From Streptomyces sp. NBC_00704 (lineage in GTDB: Bacteria > Actinomycetota > Actinomycetes > Streptomycetales > Streptomycetaceae): a stretch of DNA of 64,000 bases. The DNA lies in NCBI RefSeq assembly GCF_036226605.1, contig NZ_CP109000.1:124001-188000 (forward strand), in the 5' to 3' direction. This document shows, in pieces, positions 8,109-17,352 of this stretch. The notes under the pieces were generated by a model, which was given only the letters and a program-made list of their open reading frames with translations, ran no database searches and was not told the origin of the DNA. The first letter of the stretch is position 1; every line of letters starts with the position of its first letter. The position numbers and the translations under genes are program-made.

Positions 8109-8252
8109 GGCCTCGGCGGGGCCGCACAGCACGAGGGGCGTTAGTCCCGTCCGCAGGTCAGCGGCGCCCCGCGGCGGTCCGGCCGGGTGCCCGGCGACGG
8201 CCCTCGAAGCGCTCGGGATTCCTTCCGGGCGAAGGCGATTTCGCGCGAACCC

Positions 8253-8310
8253 TTGACGCGCCCTCTCCGGCTGCGTAGATATGTCTGCGCAGTCATGTCA
8301 GCGCAGTCAT
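8253..8310 (+). promoter_or_regulatory. Promoter of the LacI-family gene with two overlapping operator copies
   Basis: TTGACG (8253-8258), a 17-bp spacer and TAGATA (8276-8281) make a good housekeeping-type promoter. Directly at the -10 and start region lie ATGTCTGCGCAGTCAT (8281-8296) and ATGTCAGCGCAGTCAT (8295-8310), a 14-bp-spaced direct repeat. The first copy is almost palindromic around CTGCGCAG. This position would block RNA polymerase, so autorepression by the LacI protein is likely. Confidence 0.7.
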
Positions 8311-8356
8311 ACGGAACGGACCGCGTCGCGCGACTGCCGGAGATCAGGAGAGGCCC

Positions 8357-9505
8357 ATGGCACGACCGACTGGCCGCAGCACCGGCGCCGGCACCGCACC
8401 ACCGCGCAGCATCGACGTGGCGCGGCTGGCCGGCGTCTCGCAGAAGACCGTGTCCAGGGTCATGAACGGTGAGCAGTACGTCTCCGACGAAGTGCGCCGG
8501 CGTGTTCTGGAAGCCGCTGAGACCCTCGGCTACCGCCTGAACCACGCCGCACGGGCGCTGGCCTCGGGCCGGACCCGGTCCATCGGCGTGGTGACGCTCG
8601 GCACCGCGCTCTACGGGCCCGCTTCCCTGCTGATGGGCCTGGAGCGGGCCGTCCGGGACACCGGATACACGCTCCGCGTCGTCAACACGGTGGAGGGCGA
8701 CGCCGCGGGCATCGCCGGCGCCGTCGACTCGCTCCTGGACCAGGGCGTGGACGGCATCGTCGTCTCCGAGCCGATCGACGAGGAGGGGGACGCCGACCTC
8801 GCGATCCGTGCCGACGTGCCGTTCCTGATCCTCGGGGCGCCGCCGCCGTTCACCGTGCGCCGGGTGGTGACCGCCGGGCTCGTCGCCCACCGACTGGCCC
8901 AGGCGGTCACCGAGCATCTGCTGGACCTCGGGCACCCGACCGTCCACCATCTCGCCGGTCCGCGGCGCTGGTACGCCGCCAGGGACCGGATGGAGGGCTG
9001 GCGGGCGACGCTGGCCGCGCACGGCAGGCGCGAACCGCCGGTGCTCGTGGGCGACTGGTCTGCCGCCTCCGGATACCGCGCGGGACGCGAACTGGCCGGG
9101 GACCGCGAGGTCACGGGGGTGTTCGCCGCCAACGACGACATGGCGATCGGCCTGATCCGGGCCCTGCTGGAAGCCGGCCGGCGGGTACCGGAGGACATCA
9201 GCGTCGTCGGTCTGGACGACATACCGGTGGCCGCCTACGTGACCCCGCCCCTGACGACGGTGCGGCAGCCGTTCGACGCGACGGCGCGGGACGGCCTGAA
9301 GCGTCTGGTGCACGCCATCGAGAACCCGGACTCGGAGCCGATCCCGGCGGACGACCCGCCCGTCAACCTCGTGATCCGCTCCTCGACGGCCCCGCCGCCC
9401 GACCGCACGGCCGTACCCGCCCCGACGGCCGCGCCGAACCGCACGACCGTGCCCACCCGGACGGCCCCCGCCCCCCGGCCCGCTCCCAGGCGGACCGCCG
9501 TCTGA
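8357..9505 (+). CDS. LacI-family sugar-responsive repressor
   Basis: 382 residues, ATG with AGGAGAGG upstream. Residues about 18-65 are a LacI helix-turn-helix and hinge (IDVARLAGVSQKTVSRVMNG, then LNHAARALASGRTRSIGVV). A periplasmic-binding-protein-like ligand domain follows (VFAANDDMAIGLIRALLEAG, then PEDISVVGLDDIP). The last 40 residues are a Pro/Thr/Arg-rich tail unlike the family core. It heads the block of transporter and GH42/GH93-like genes, so it probably represses that block until a galactoside- or arabinoside-derived sugar binds. Its own promoter carries two operator-like repeats. No copy of that operator was found before the binding-protein gene, so control of the downstream genes needs checking. 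Confidence 0.88.
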   Translation: MARPTGRSTGAGTAPPRSIDVARLAGVSQKTVSRVMNGEQYVSDEVRRRVLEAAETLGYRLNHAARALASGRTRSIGVVTLGTALYGPASLLMGLERAVRDTGYTLRVVNTVEGDAAGIAGAVDSLLDQGVDGIVVSEPIDEEGDADLAIRADVPFLILGAPPPFTVRRVVTAGLVAHRLAQAVTEHLLDLGHPTVHHLAGPRRWYAARDRMEGWRATLAAHGRREPPVLVGDWSAASGYRAGRELAGDREVTGVFAANDDMAIGLIRALLEAGRRVPEDISVVGLDDIPVAAYVTPPLTTVRQPFDATARDGLKRLVHAIENPDSEPIPADDPPVNLVIRSSTAPPPDRTAVPAPTAAPNRTTVPTRTAPAPRPAPRRTAV

Positions 9506-9902
9506 CCCGTCACGCGCCGGGCAGCGGGTTTCCCGACCACGACGGGAGACCGGCCCGCCCACGGCGCGGCCCGCCCGACCGCCTCCCCACCCGCGCCCCG
9601 CACCCCGAACCCCGAGTGCGTGGGCCGCCCGGCCGTATCCGGTCGTCGCCGCACCCACGCGCCGGCGCGGACGGTCCGGACACCGCTTCCGAAGCCGCCC
9701 GTCCGGGCGCATGCCCCTCCCCCGCCTCCGGGGCGGGAGCCCGCCCTCCCTTCCGGCCGACGAGTGTGCCGCGCCCGGTCCCGCGAGGAACCCCACACCC
9801 CGCCGGCCCCCGCAGTCCCGCCCGTCGGACCCGGCCCCGCACGACCCGACAGCCTCCCGTCGCCCCGTACGCCGATTTCCTACGCCCTCCGCGGAGTCCA
9901 CC
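9506..9902. other. Intergenic region, 397 bp, before the sugar-transport genes
   Basis: No gene seen; the frames here are proline/arginine-rich and have no ribosome site. It should contain the promoter of the transport operon unless it is read through from the LacI gene. No operator copy like that at 8281-8310 was recognised. Confidence 0.5.
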
Positions 9903-11288
9903 ATGTCGACATTCCTCTCAGCCGCCTCCCCGGCGCCCCTGAACCGCCGCGGCTTCCTCGCCGCGACCGGAGCCCTGACGCTCGCGAGCGCCCTCTCCGC
10001 TTGCGGCGGTGACAGCGGCTCCGGCGGCTCCTCCGGCAAGGCGGTCAGCCAGGCCGACATCGACAAGGCCATGAAGACGCCCACCGAGCTGACGTTCTGG
10101 ACCTGGGTCCCGAACATCGACAAGGAGGTCGCGCTTTTCCAGCAGAAGTACCCGGCCATCAAGGTCAAGGTCGTCAACGCCGGTCAGGGCACCCCGCAGT
10201 ACACCAAGCTGCGCACGGCGCTGAAAGCCGGCAGCGGCGCCCCCGACATGGTCCAGATCGAGTACCAGGCGATCCCGACGTTCACGATCACCGACAGCCT
10301 GCTGGACCTGCGGCCCTACGGCGCCGCCGCGCTGAAGGACACGTTCGTCGACTGGACCTGGGGCCAGGTCAGCGGCGCGAACGGCGAGGTGTGGGCGATC
10401 CCGCAGGACACCGGCCCGATGGGAATGCTCTACCGGCAGGACATCTTCGACAAGCACGGCATCGAAGTCCCCGCCACCTGGGACGAGTTCGCCGCCGCCG
10501 CACGCAAGCTCCACAAGGCCGACCCCGACGTCTACCTCACCAACCTCGCCGCCAACCAGGTCGCCGCCTGGCACGGACTGCTGTGGCAGGCGGGCGCCAA
10601 GCCGTACGTCACCTCCGGCAGGAGCGACATCACCATCAGCGTCGACGACGCCGTCTCGCAGAAGCTCGGCGCCTTCTGGGGCGGCCTGGCGAAGGAACGG
10701 GTCATCGGCGTCGAACCCGACTTCACCGACTCCTGGTACGCCGCGCTGAACAAGGGCAAGTACGCCACGTGGATCACCGCGGCCTGGGGTCCGGTGTTCC
10801 TCTCCGGCTCCGCCAAGGCCACCGCGGGCAAGTGGCGCGCGGCCCCGCTGCCGCAGTGGGACGCGTCGAAGCCGAGCTCGGGCAACTGGGGCGGTTCGAC
10901 CACCGCGGTCACCCGGTCCACCGAGAACCCCATCGCGGCAGCGCAGTTCGCGCAGTTCCTCAACAGCGACCCGGCCGGCGCGAAGATGTTCGCCACCGAG
11001 CAGTTCTTCTTCCCCGCGACCAAGGCCCTGCTCACCGACGCCTCGTTCGTGGGCGACGCGCCGGCCTTCTACGGCGGCCAGAAGGTGAACCAGGTCTTCG
11101 CCGACATCAGCTCCACGGTCGGCTCCCCCTTCCAGTGGCCGCCGTTCCTCGACCAGGCGGCGACCGACTGGACCGAGACCGTCGGCAAGTCCCTGGCCGA
11201 CGGCGCCGACACCGCCCGCGCGCTCGGAGCCTGGCAGTCGAGGCTCACCACGTACGCCAGGAAGCAGGGTTTCACCGTCCACGCCTGA
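9903..11288 (+). CDS. Sugar ABC transporter substrate-binding lipoprotein
   Basis: 461 residues. The N-terminus RRGFLAATGALTLASALSACGG combines a twin-arginine signal with a lipobox (LSAC), so the protein is exported, lipid-modified on the Cys and held at the outside of the membrane. The mature part is an extracellular solute-binding protein of the carbohydrate-uptake type (LTFWTWVPNIDKEVALFQQKYP near the front, GPMGMLYRQDIFDKHGIEVPATWDEF in the middle). It delivers an oligosaccharide to the two permeases coded just downstream. The ATG at 9903 is chosen because it gives the signal sequence; the frame is open further upstream. No ATPase gene is present, so a shared MsiK-type ATPase is expected, as is usual in Streptomyces. 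Confidence 0.9.
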   Translation: MSTFLSAASPAPLNRRGFLAATGALTLASALSACGGDSGSGGSSGKAVSQADIDKAMKTPTELTFWTWVPNIDKEVALFQQKYPAIKVKVVNAGQGTPQYTKLRTALKAGSGAPDMVQIEYQAIPTFTITDSLLDLRPYGAAALKDTFVDWTWGQVSGANGEVWAIPQDTGPMGMLYRQDIFDKHGIEVPATWDEFAAAARKLHKADPDVYLTNLAANQVAAWHGLLWQAGAKPYVTSGRSDITISVDDAVSQKLGAFWGGLAKERVIGVEPDFTDSWYAALNKGKYATWITAAWGPVFLSGSAKATAGKWRAAPLPQWDASKPSSGNWGGSTTAVTRSTENPIAAAQFAQFLNSDPAGAKMFATEQFFFPATKALLTDASFVGDAPAFYGGQKVNQVFADISSTVGSPFQWPPFLDQAATDWTETVGKSLADGADTARALGAWQSRLTTYARKQGFTVHA

Positions 11289-11378
11289 CGGTCCGCCGGG
11301 CCCGCTCCACGGGCGGGCCCGCCCCGTTTCCCCGCCCTCCCCCCACCACCCCCATCCCCTCCTCCTCAGAAAGGGCCG

Positions 11379-12341
11379 ATGATGACCGCCACAACCACGG
11401 CCTCTCCCAAGGGCCGGCGCCGAGACGGGCCGGGACGCCCCGCACGCCCCGCAGGCCGCGGGCGCGGCGGCGCGAGCCGGCGCCGGTCGGCAGGACCGCT
11501 GTTCGTCGCACCGTTCATGGTGCTGTTCCTGCTGCTCTTCCTCGCGCCGCTCGGTTACGCCGCCTACCTCAGCCTCTTCCAGGAGCGTCTGATCGGCGGC
11601 ACGGCGTTCGTCGGCCTCGACAACTACACCCAGGCCCTCACCGATCCGCAGTTCCTCCACGGCGTCGGCCGCGTGGCCCTGTTCTTCGTGATCCAGGTGC
11701 CGCTGATGCTGCTGCTGGCGCTGCTGTTCGCGCTCGCCCTCGACAGCGGACTGCTGCGGCTCGCCGCGGTGATCCGGCTCGGCATCTTCGTGCCGTACGC
11801 CGTGCCGAGCGTGGTGGCCTCGCTCATGTGGGGCTATCTGTACGGCCCGGACTTCGGCCCGTTCGCCCAGATCGCCCGCAAAATGAGTCTGCCCGTCCCC
11901 GACTTCCTCAGCGACGGCTGGATGCTCGGCAGCCTGGCCAACATCGTGACCTGGGAGTTCGTCGGCTACAACATGATCATCCTGTACGCCGCGCTGCGCA
12001 CGATCCCCACCGAGCTGTACGAGGCCGCGTCCATGGACGGCGCCGGCGCCTGGCGGACCGCCTGGTCGATCAAGATCCCCGCGCTGCGCCCGGCGCTCCT
12101 GCTCACCCTGCTGTTCTCCGTCATCGGCAGCTTCCAGCTGTTCAACGAGCCCAAACTGCTGATGAGCATCGCCCCGGACGTCATCTCGAGCTCCTACACC
12201 GCGAACCTCTACGCGTACACGCTCGCCTTCACCGGCCAGCAGGTCAACTACGCGGCGACGGTCTCCTTCCTCCTCGGCCTCGTCATCGTGATCGCCTCCT
12301 ACGCCGTCCTGCTCACCGCGAACCGCAGGAGGACCCCGTGA
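11379..12341 (+). CDS. Sugar ABC transporter permease (MalF/LacF type)
   Basis: 320 residues, ATG with AGAAAGG upstream. A basic N-terminus is followed by about six hydrophobic segments. The EAA loop that contacts the ATPase is present (ELYEAASMDGAGAWRTAWSIKIP). It forms the membrane channel with the next gene product. The stop overlaps the GTG start of the second permease by the sequence GTGA, so the two are translationally coupled. Confidence 0.92.
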   Translation: MMTATTTASPKGRRRDGPGRPARPAGRGRGGASRRRSAGPLFVAPFMVLFLLLFLAPLGYAAYLSLFQERLIGGTAFVGLDNYTQALTDPQFLHGVGRVALFFVIQVPLMLLLALLFALALDSGLLRLAAVIRLGIFVPYAVPSVVASLMWGYLYGPDFGPFAQIARKMSLPVPDFLSDGWMLGSLANIVTWEFVGYNMIILYAALRTIPTELYEAASMDGAGAWRTAWSIKIPALRPALLLTLLFSVIGSFQLFNEPKLLMSIAPDVISSSYTANLYAYTLAFTGQQVNYAATVSFLLGLVIVIASYAVLLTANRRRTP

Positions 12342-13276
12342 CCGCCCTCACGCCCCCGGCCACCGTCGCACCCACCGCCGAACGCGGCCCCGGCGCGGAC
12401 CACGGCAAGCGACGCCGGTCGCCGGGCCGCCGCCGCAGCACCCCGCTGACCATCGCGATGCTGGCCGCCCTCGCCTACTTCCTCCTCCCGCTGCTCTGGC
12501 TGCTGATCGCCTCGACCAAGAGCACACAGGACCTGTTCAACAGCTTCGGCCTGTGGTTCTCGCACGCTCCGCAACTGCTGACGAACCTCGCCGACACCTT
12601 CACCCAGGACGACGGCGTCTTCGTGCGCTGGCTGCTCAACACGGTCGTGTACGCGGGCGTCAGCGCGGTCGGCGCCGCCCTCCTGGCCGCCGCCGGCGGC
12701 TACGGCTTCTCCAAGTTCCGCTTCCGCGGCGACCGCACCGCCTTCAACCTGGTGCTCGGCGCGGTCATGGTGCCGACCACGGCGCTCGCCATCCCGACCT
12801 ACCTGCTGTTCGCGAAGGCGGGCCTGGTCAACACCCCGTGGGCGATCATCCTGCCCTCCCTCGTCAACCCCTTCGGCCTCTACCTGATGCGCGTCTACGC
12901 CGAGGACGCCGTCCCGGACAGCATCCTGGAGGCCGCCCGCATCGACGGCGCCGGCGAGGCCCGGATCTTCTTCCGCATCGTGCTCCGGCTGCTCGGCCCG
13001 GGCCTGGTGACCGTCCTGCTGTTCACGCTGGTGGCGACCTGGAACAACTACTTCCTTCCGCTGATCATGCTGAACGACCCGGATCTGTACCCGGTGACCG
13101 TGGGCCTCTCCTCGTGGGCCGCGCAGGCCCAGAACGGCGGTTCCGGCGCCAGCAGCGACATGCTCGCGCTCGTGGTGACCGGCTCGCTGATCTCGGTCGT
13201 CCCGCTCGTCGTGGCGTTCCTGCTGCTCCAGCGGTACTGGCAGAGCGGCCTCGCCTCCGGCGGCGTCAAGCAGTAA
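12338..13276 (+). CDS. Sugar ABC transporter permease (MalG/LacG type)
   Basis: 312 residues, GTG start overlapping the upstream stop by four bases, with AGGAGG before it. Six membrane segments and the EAA loop (ILEAARIDGAGEARIFFRIVLR) match the MalG-like partner of carbohydrate importers. The protein pairs with the preceding permease. An 85-bp gap built of CCCCACGCC-like words separates it from the beta-galactosidase gene, which is probably in the same transcript. Confidence 0.92.
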   Translation: MTALTPPATVAPTAERGPGADHGKRRRSPGRRRSTPLTIAMLAALAYFLLPLLWLLIASTKSTQDLFNSFGLWFSHAPQLLTNLADTFTQDDGVFVRWLLNTVVYAGVSAVGAALLAAAGGYGFSKFRFRGDRTAFNLVLGAVMVPTTALAIPTYLLFAKAGLVNTPWAIILPSLVNPFGLYLMRVYAEDAVPDSILEAARIDGAGEARIFFRIVLRLLGPGLVTVLLFTLVATWNNYFLPLIMLNDPDLYPVTVGLSSWAAQAQNGGSGASSDMLALVVTGSLISVVPLVVAFLLLQRYWQSGLASGGVKQ

Positions 13277-13361
13277 CCCGCACCCTCACCCCACGCCCCA
13301 CATCCCACGCCCCACACCCCACGCCACATCCCACTCCACGTGTTCCCGGAGGTTTGCTCCC

Positions 13362-15488
13362 ATGGCGGCTCTGCCTGCCCGTGTCCTGTTCGGCGCCGCG
13401 TACTACCACGAGTACACGCCGGCCTACGATCCCGAACTCCGGCCGGACGAACGGCTGAAGACCGACCTGGACCTGATGGCCGAGGCGAAGTTCACCGTCA
13501 TCCGGGTCGGCGAGTCGGTCTGGTCGACCTGGGAGCCGGAGAACGGCCGCTTCGACCTAGACTGGCTCCAGCCCGTCCTCGACGGCGCCCACGAACGCGG
13601 CATCTCCGTCATCCTCGGCACCCCGACGTACGCGGCTCCGCCCTGGCTGGCCCGGCAGTACCCGGAGATCACCGCCGAGCGTGCCACCGGCCGGCGGATG
13701 GGCTGGGGCGCGCGGCAGGAGATCGACTTCACCCACCCCGCGTTCCGGTTCCACGCCGAGCGGGTGATCCGGAAGATCGCGGCACGCTACGCCGGCCACC
13801 CGGCGGTCATCGGCTGGCAGGTCGACAACGAACCGGGCCTGCACCTCCTCCACAACCGCGGCGTCTTCCAGCGGTTCGTGGACCATCTGCGCGAGAAGTA
13901 CGGCGACGTCGAGACCCTCAACCGCGAGTGGGGGCTGGTCTACTGGTCGCACCGGCTGTCCGACTGGTCCGAGCTGTGGACGCCCGACGGCAACGAGCAG
14001 CCCCAGTACGACGTCGCCTGGCGGGAGTTCCAGGCCCGTCAGGTCACCGAGTTCATCGGCCGGCAGGCGGACATCGTCCGCGAGTACGCGCGCGACGGGC
14101 AGTTCGTCACCACCTGCATCTCGTACACCCGCCAGGGGGTGGCCGACGACGAGCTGGCCGCCCCGCTCGACATCGCCTCCGGCAACCCGTACTACGACAT
14201 GCAGGACGGTCTCCTGCTCCCCGACCCCACCCCCGACGCCCACGAGCAGAAGTGGAAGACCACCGGGGTGTGGTCGATGTACCAGACCGCCGACTGGATG
14301 TTCTCCTCCCGCCAGGAGCCCTTCCTCGTCACCGAGACCAACGCCCAGAGCATCGGCTTCCCGTGGGACAACCGGCCCGGCTACGACGGCCAGTGGCGTC
14401 AGGCCGCCTGGGCGCACGTGGCGCGCGGCGCGCGGATGATCGAGTACTGGCAGTGGCAGACCCTGCGCTTCGGCGCGGAGACCTACTGGGGCGGTGTCCT
14501 CCCGCACAGCGGACAGCCGGGCCGTACGTACGCCGAAGTGGCCCGCCTGGGCGCGGAGTTCGAGAAGGCGGGCGCCCTGGTCGCCGGTCTCGAACCGGAT
14601 GCCGACATCACGATGGTGTACTCGACGCCGAGCAAGTGGCTGATGCAGAAGTACCCGCCGCTCGCGACCCCCCACGGCGAACCGGACGCCGCCGCCTACC
14701 ACCGCCTCTTCGACCCCTTCTACCGCGGCGCCTTCGACGCGCGCCGCCAGGTGCGGATCGTCCATGCGCGGCAGCTCGGGGACATGACCCCCGAGGAGGC
14801 CGTGCGGCGCCACCCCGTCCTCGTCGCCCCGGCCCTGTACGTCGTCGACGACGTCACCCTCGACCGGCTGGCGGCCTACGCCCACGCGGGCGGCCATCTC
14901 GTCCTCGGACCCCGCACCGGTTACGCCGACCACGAGGCGCGGGCCCGGCTCACCCCGGCCCCCGGCCGGCTCGCCGACGCCGCGGGGGTCGCGTACGACG
15001 AGTTCAGCAACCTCCACCAGGAGGTCCCCGTGCACGGCGTGCCCGGCGGTCCGCTGCGGCTGCCGGCCACCGCCGCGGCGACCCACTGGATCGAGTGCCT
15101 GAACGTCGCCGACGCCGAGGTGCTCGCCGGGTACGACCACCCGCACTTCGGCCGCTGGCCGGCCGTCACCACGCGCCGGCACGGCGCGGGCCGGGTCACC
15201 ACCGTCGGCACGGCGCCGGGCCGCGACCTGGCCCGGGCGCTCGCCGAGTGGCTGGCACCCGCCGCGTCCCACGGCTGGCAGGACCTTCCCGAGCCGGTCA
15301 CCGCGACGACCGGCGCCTCTCCCGACGGCCGTCGGGTCCACATCGTTCACAACTGGAGCTGGGAGTCCGCACGCGTGCGCGTGCCGGCCGATCTCTCCGA
15401 CGTTCTGGACGGCGCGTCCGTTCCCGCCGGTTCACCGCTGGACCTCGGTCCCTGGGACGTCCGCGTGCTGATCACCGCAACACCGTGA
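13362..15488 (+). CDS. GH42 beta-galactosidase
   Basis: 708 residues, no signal peptide, so intracellular. The N-terminal barrel begins FGAAYYHEY and has the GH42 acid/base Glu in WQVDNEPG and the nucleophile Glu in LVTETNAQS. A trimerisation domain and a short beta C-terminal domain follow, as in the family (about 650-700 residues). It hydrolyses terminal beta-galactosyl residues from oligosaccharides brought in by the adjacent ABC importer. The substrate is probably a plant or microbial galacto-oligosaccharide rather than lactose itself; this is inferred from context. It lies inside a LacI-headed block and is followed, after only 25 bp, by a secreted hydrolase gene. Confidence 0.9.
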   Translation: MAALPARVLFGAAYYHEYTPAYDPELRPDERLKTDLDLMAEAKFTVIRVGESVWSTWEPENGRFDLDWLQPVLDGAHERGISVILGTPTYAAPPWLARQYPEITAERATGRRMGWGARQEIDFTHPAFRFHAERVIRKIAARYAGHPAVIGWQVDNEPGLHLLHNRGVFQRFVDHLREKYGDVETLNREWGLVYWSHRLSDWSELWTPDGNEQPQYDVAWREFQARQVTEFIGRQADIVREYARDGQFVTTCISYTRQGVADDELAAPLDIASGNPYYDMQDGLLLPDPTPDAHEQKWKTTGVWSMYQTADWMFSSRQEPFLVTETNAQSIGFPWDNRPGYDGQWRQAAWAHVARGARMIEYWQWQTLRFGAETYWGGVLPHSGQPGRTYAEVARLGAEFEKAGALVAGLEPDADITMVYSTPSKWLMQKYPPLATPHGEPDAAAYHRLFDPFYRGAFDARRQVRIVHARQLGDMTPEEAVRRHPVLVAPALYVVDDVTLDRLAAYAHAGGHLVLGPRTGYADHEARARLTPAPGRLADAAGVAYDEFSNLHQEVPVHGVPGGPLRLPATAAATHWIECLNVADAEVLAGYDHPHFGRWPAVTTRRHGAGRVTTVGTAPGRDLARALAEWLAPAASHGWQDLPEPVTATTGASPDGRRVHIVHNWSWESARVRVPADLSDVLDGASVPAGSPLDLGPWDVRVLITATP

Positions 15489-15513
15489 TTTCCCTTTCCC
15501 CGAAGGAGGGGCA

Positions 15514-17319
15514 GTGAAGAGAAGTACCACAGCGAGGGCGCTGGGCAGTTCCCTCGCGGCAGCGGCCCTGCTGGCCGGTTCCATGGCCGGCGCGCAGGCG
15601 TACAACCCCACGGGCGGAACCGTCTACCGGCTGGGCGGTGAACCGTGCCTGAAGGGGCGCGGCAACTGCGCGGTCTATCCGAAGTCGGCCCAGCTCCCCA
15701 GCGGGCGGCTGGTCGCGGCGTTCGAGAAGTCGACGGTCGTCACGTCGTCGGGCAGCGCGGCCGGGCAGACCCTCCCCGTCCACAAGAGCGACGACGACGG
15801 GACGAGCTGGCAGCCGCTGTCGGAGGTCAAGGCGCCGGCCTACCTCTCCAAGGACCCCAGGTACGCCACGTACACGAGCAACTGGACCAACCCGTACCTG
15901 TACGTCCTGCCGCAGAAGGTCGGCGGCCTGAAGGCCGGCACGCTGCTGCTGGCGAGTGTCGTCTCCGGTGACGACGCCTACTACAAGGAGCACAAGGCCG
16001 CCGACCCGAACTGGACCCCGTCCAACGACGGGGACCGCAGCGATTTGGCCATCGCCCTGTACTCCAGCACGGACGACGGCCGGAGCTGGAAGGTCGTCAA
16101 CGTCGTGGCGACCGGCGGCTGGCAGGGCGGCAGTGCGGGCGCGGTCGGGCAGAACATCGCCGCCGCCAACAAGAACCGTCAGGTGGACCCCCTCTGGGAG
16201 CCGTACCTGATGGTCTACAAGGGCAAGCTGGTCTGCTACTACTCCGACGAGAACGACTACGCCGGCTTCGACCCGGCCACCGGCGTGCCCAGGAAGGACC
16301 CCGCCAACGACACGGCCGCCGACTCGCACGGCCAGATCCTCGTGCACCGGACCTGGGACGGCAGGAGCGGCGGCTGGAGCGATCCCGTCGTCGACGTCTC
16401 CGGGTCCGTCCAGGACATGGGCGGCGGCAGGACCGAGATCGGCGGCGGCCGGCCGGGCATGACCAACGTCGTCCGCACGGCCGACGGCAGGTGGATGCTC
16501 ACCTTCGAGTACTGGGGCGGCGGGGCCAACACCCGCTATGTCGTCGCCGACGACCCGCTGACGTTCTTCAAGGGCAGCCAGACGGGCATGTCGGTCGGAT
16601 CGCTGCCGGTCGTCGCCGGGTCCCGTCCGCTCGCGGGCGGCGGCAGTCCGGTGCTGATCGCGCTGCCCGACGGGCGCCTGGTCTACAACGCGGCCAACAG
16701 CGGCAGCGTCTGGGTGAACGACAGCGGGCGCGGCGACGGTGTGTGGGCGGAGTACCAGACGACGTCCCCGGCCGGCTACAGCCGCAACCTCCAGTACGTC
16801 GACGGCACCGGCCGCGTCGCGATCCTCAACAACGAGGGCACGTCCACGATCGCCTTCGCGGAGGTCGACCTCGGCGACTCGGCCGGCGACTACTACCGGC
16901 TGGTCAACCGCAGGACCGGCCAGGTGATCGGCACCGGCAACAAGAGCAACGACGCCAACCTCGGCAACGGGAACACGCCGGACGTGGTCCTGGAGGACGC
17001 CGGTGCGGCGGCCGACCCCGACACCCAGCAGTGGCACGTGGTGACCGAGCCCGACGGGGGGACGACCCTGCTGAACAGGTCGGGCGGGCGCGCCGCCGCG
17101 ATCTGGACGGGCGCCGCCACGGCCGGGCAGCGCATCGGCCAGTGGGTCGACGACAGCGCGACGGGCAGCTGGACCCTGATCAAGGGCTCCGACGGCTACT
17201 ACAGGCTCCAGTCGGTCAAGAACACGGGCCTGTATCTGACCGGCGCGACCGCGGGGGCGCCGCTCACCTTGCAGAGCGCGGCCACGGACGGCTCGCAGGA
17301 CTGGAAGCTCGTCCGGTAG
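15514..17319 (+). CDS. Secreted sialidase-fold glycosidase (GH93-like) with ricin-type domain
   Basis: 601 residues, GTG start with GAAGGAGGGG upstream. The signal peptide is LGSSLAAAALLAGSMAGAQA. The body is a beta-propeller of the BNR/sialidase type with Asp-box motifs SDDDGTSW and STDDGRSW, like exo-arabinanases of GH93. The last 140 residues form a ricin-type beta-trefoil carbohydrate-binding domain (YYRLVNRRTGQVIGTGN, then QQWHVV and QDWKLV). It would release sugars outside the cell for the importer and GH42 enzyme coded upstream, for example from arabinogalactan. GH93 is a fold-based proposal; a true sialidase or other propeller hydrolase is possible, although the classical FRIP motif of sialidases was not seen. 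Confidence 0.7.
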   Translation: MKRSTTARALGSSLAAAALLAGSMAGAQAYNPTGGTVYRLGGEPCLKGRGNCAVYPKSAQLPSGRLVAAFEKSTVVTSSGSAAGQTLPVHKSDDDGTSWQPLSEVKAPAYLSKDPRYATYTSNWTNPYLYVLPQKVGGLKAGTLLLASVVSGDDAYYKEHKAADPNWTPSNDGDRSDLAIALYSSTDDGRSWKVVNVVATGGWQGGSAGAVGQNIAAANKNRQVDPLWEPYLMVYKGKLVCYYSDENDYAGFDPATGVPRKDPANDTAADSHGQILVHRTWDGRSGGWSDPVVDVSGSVQDMGGGRTEIGGGRPGMTNVVRTADGRWMLTFEYWGGGANTRYVVADDPLTFFKGSQTGMSVGSLPVVAGSRPLAGGGSPVLIALPDGRLVYNAANSGSVWVNDSGRGDGVWAEYQTTSPAGYSRNLQYVDGTGRVAILNNEGTSTIAFAEVDLGDSAGDYYRLVNRRTGQVIGTGNKSNDANLGNGNTPDVVLEDAGAAADPDTQQWHVVTEPDGGTTLLNRSGGRAAAIWTGAATAGQRIGQWVDDSATGSWTLIKGSDGYYRLQSVKNTGLYLTGATAGAPLTLQSAATDGSQDWKLVR

Positions 17320-17352
17320 CCCGTGCCCCCGGGGGGCCGGGGGCCGGGGGCG

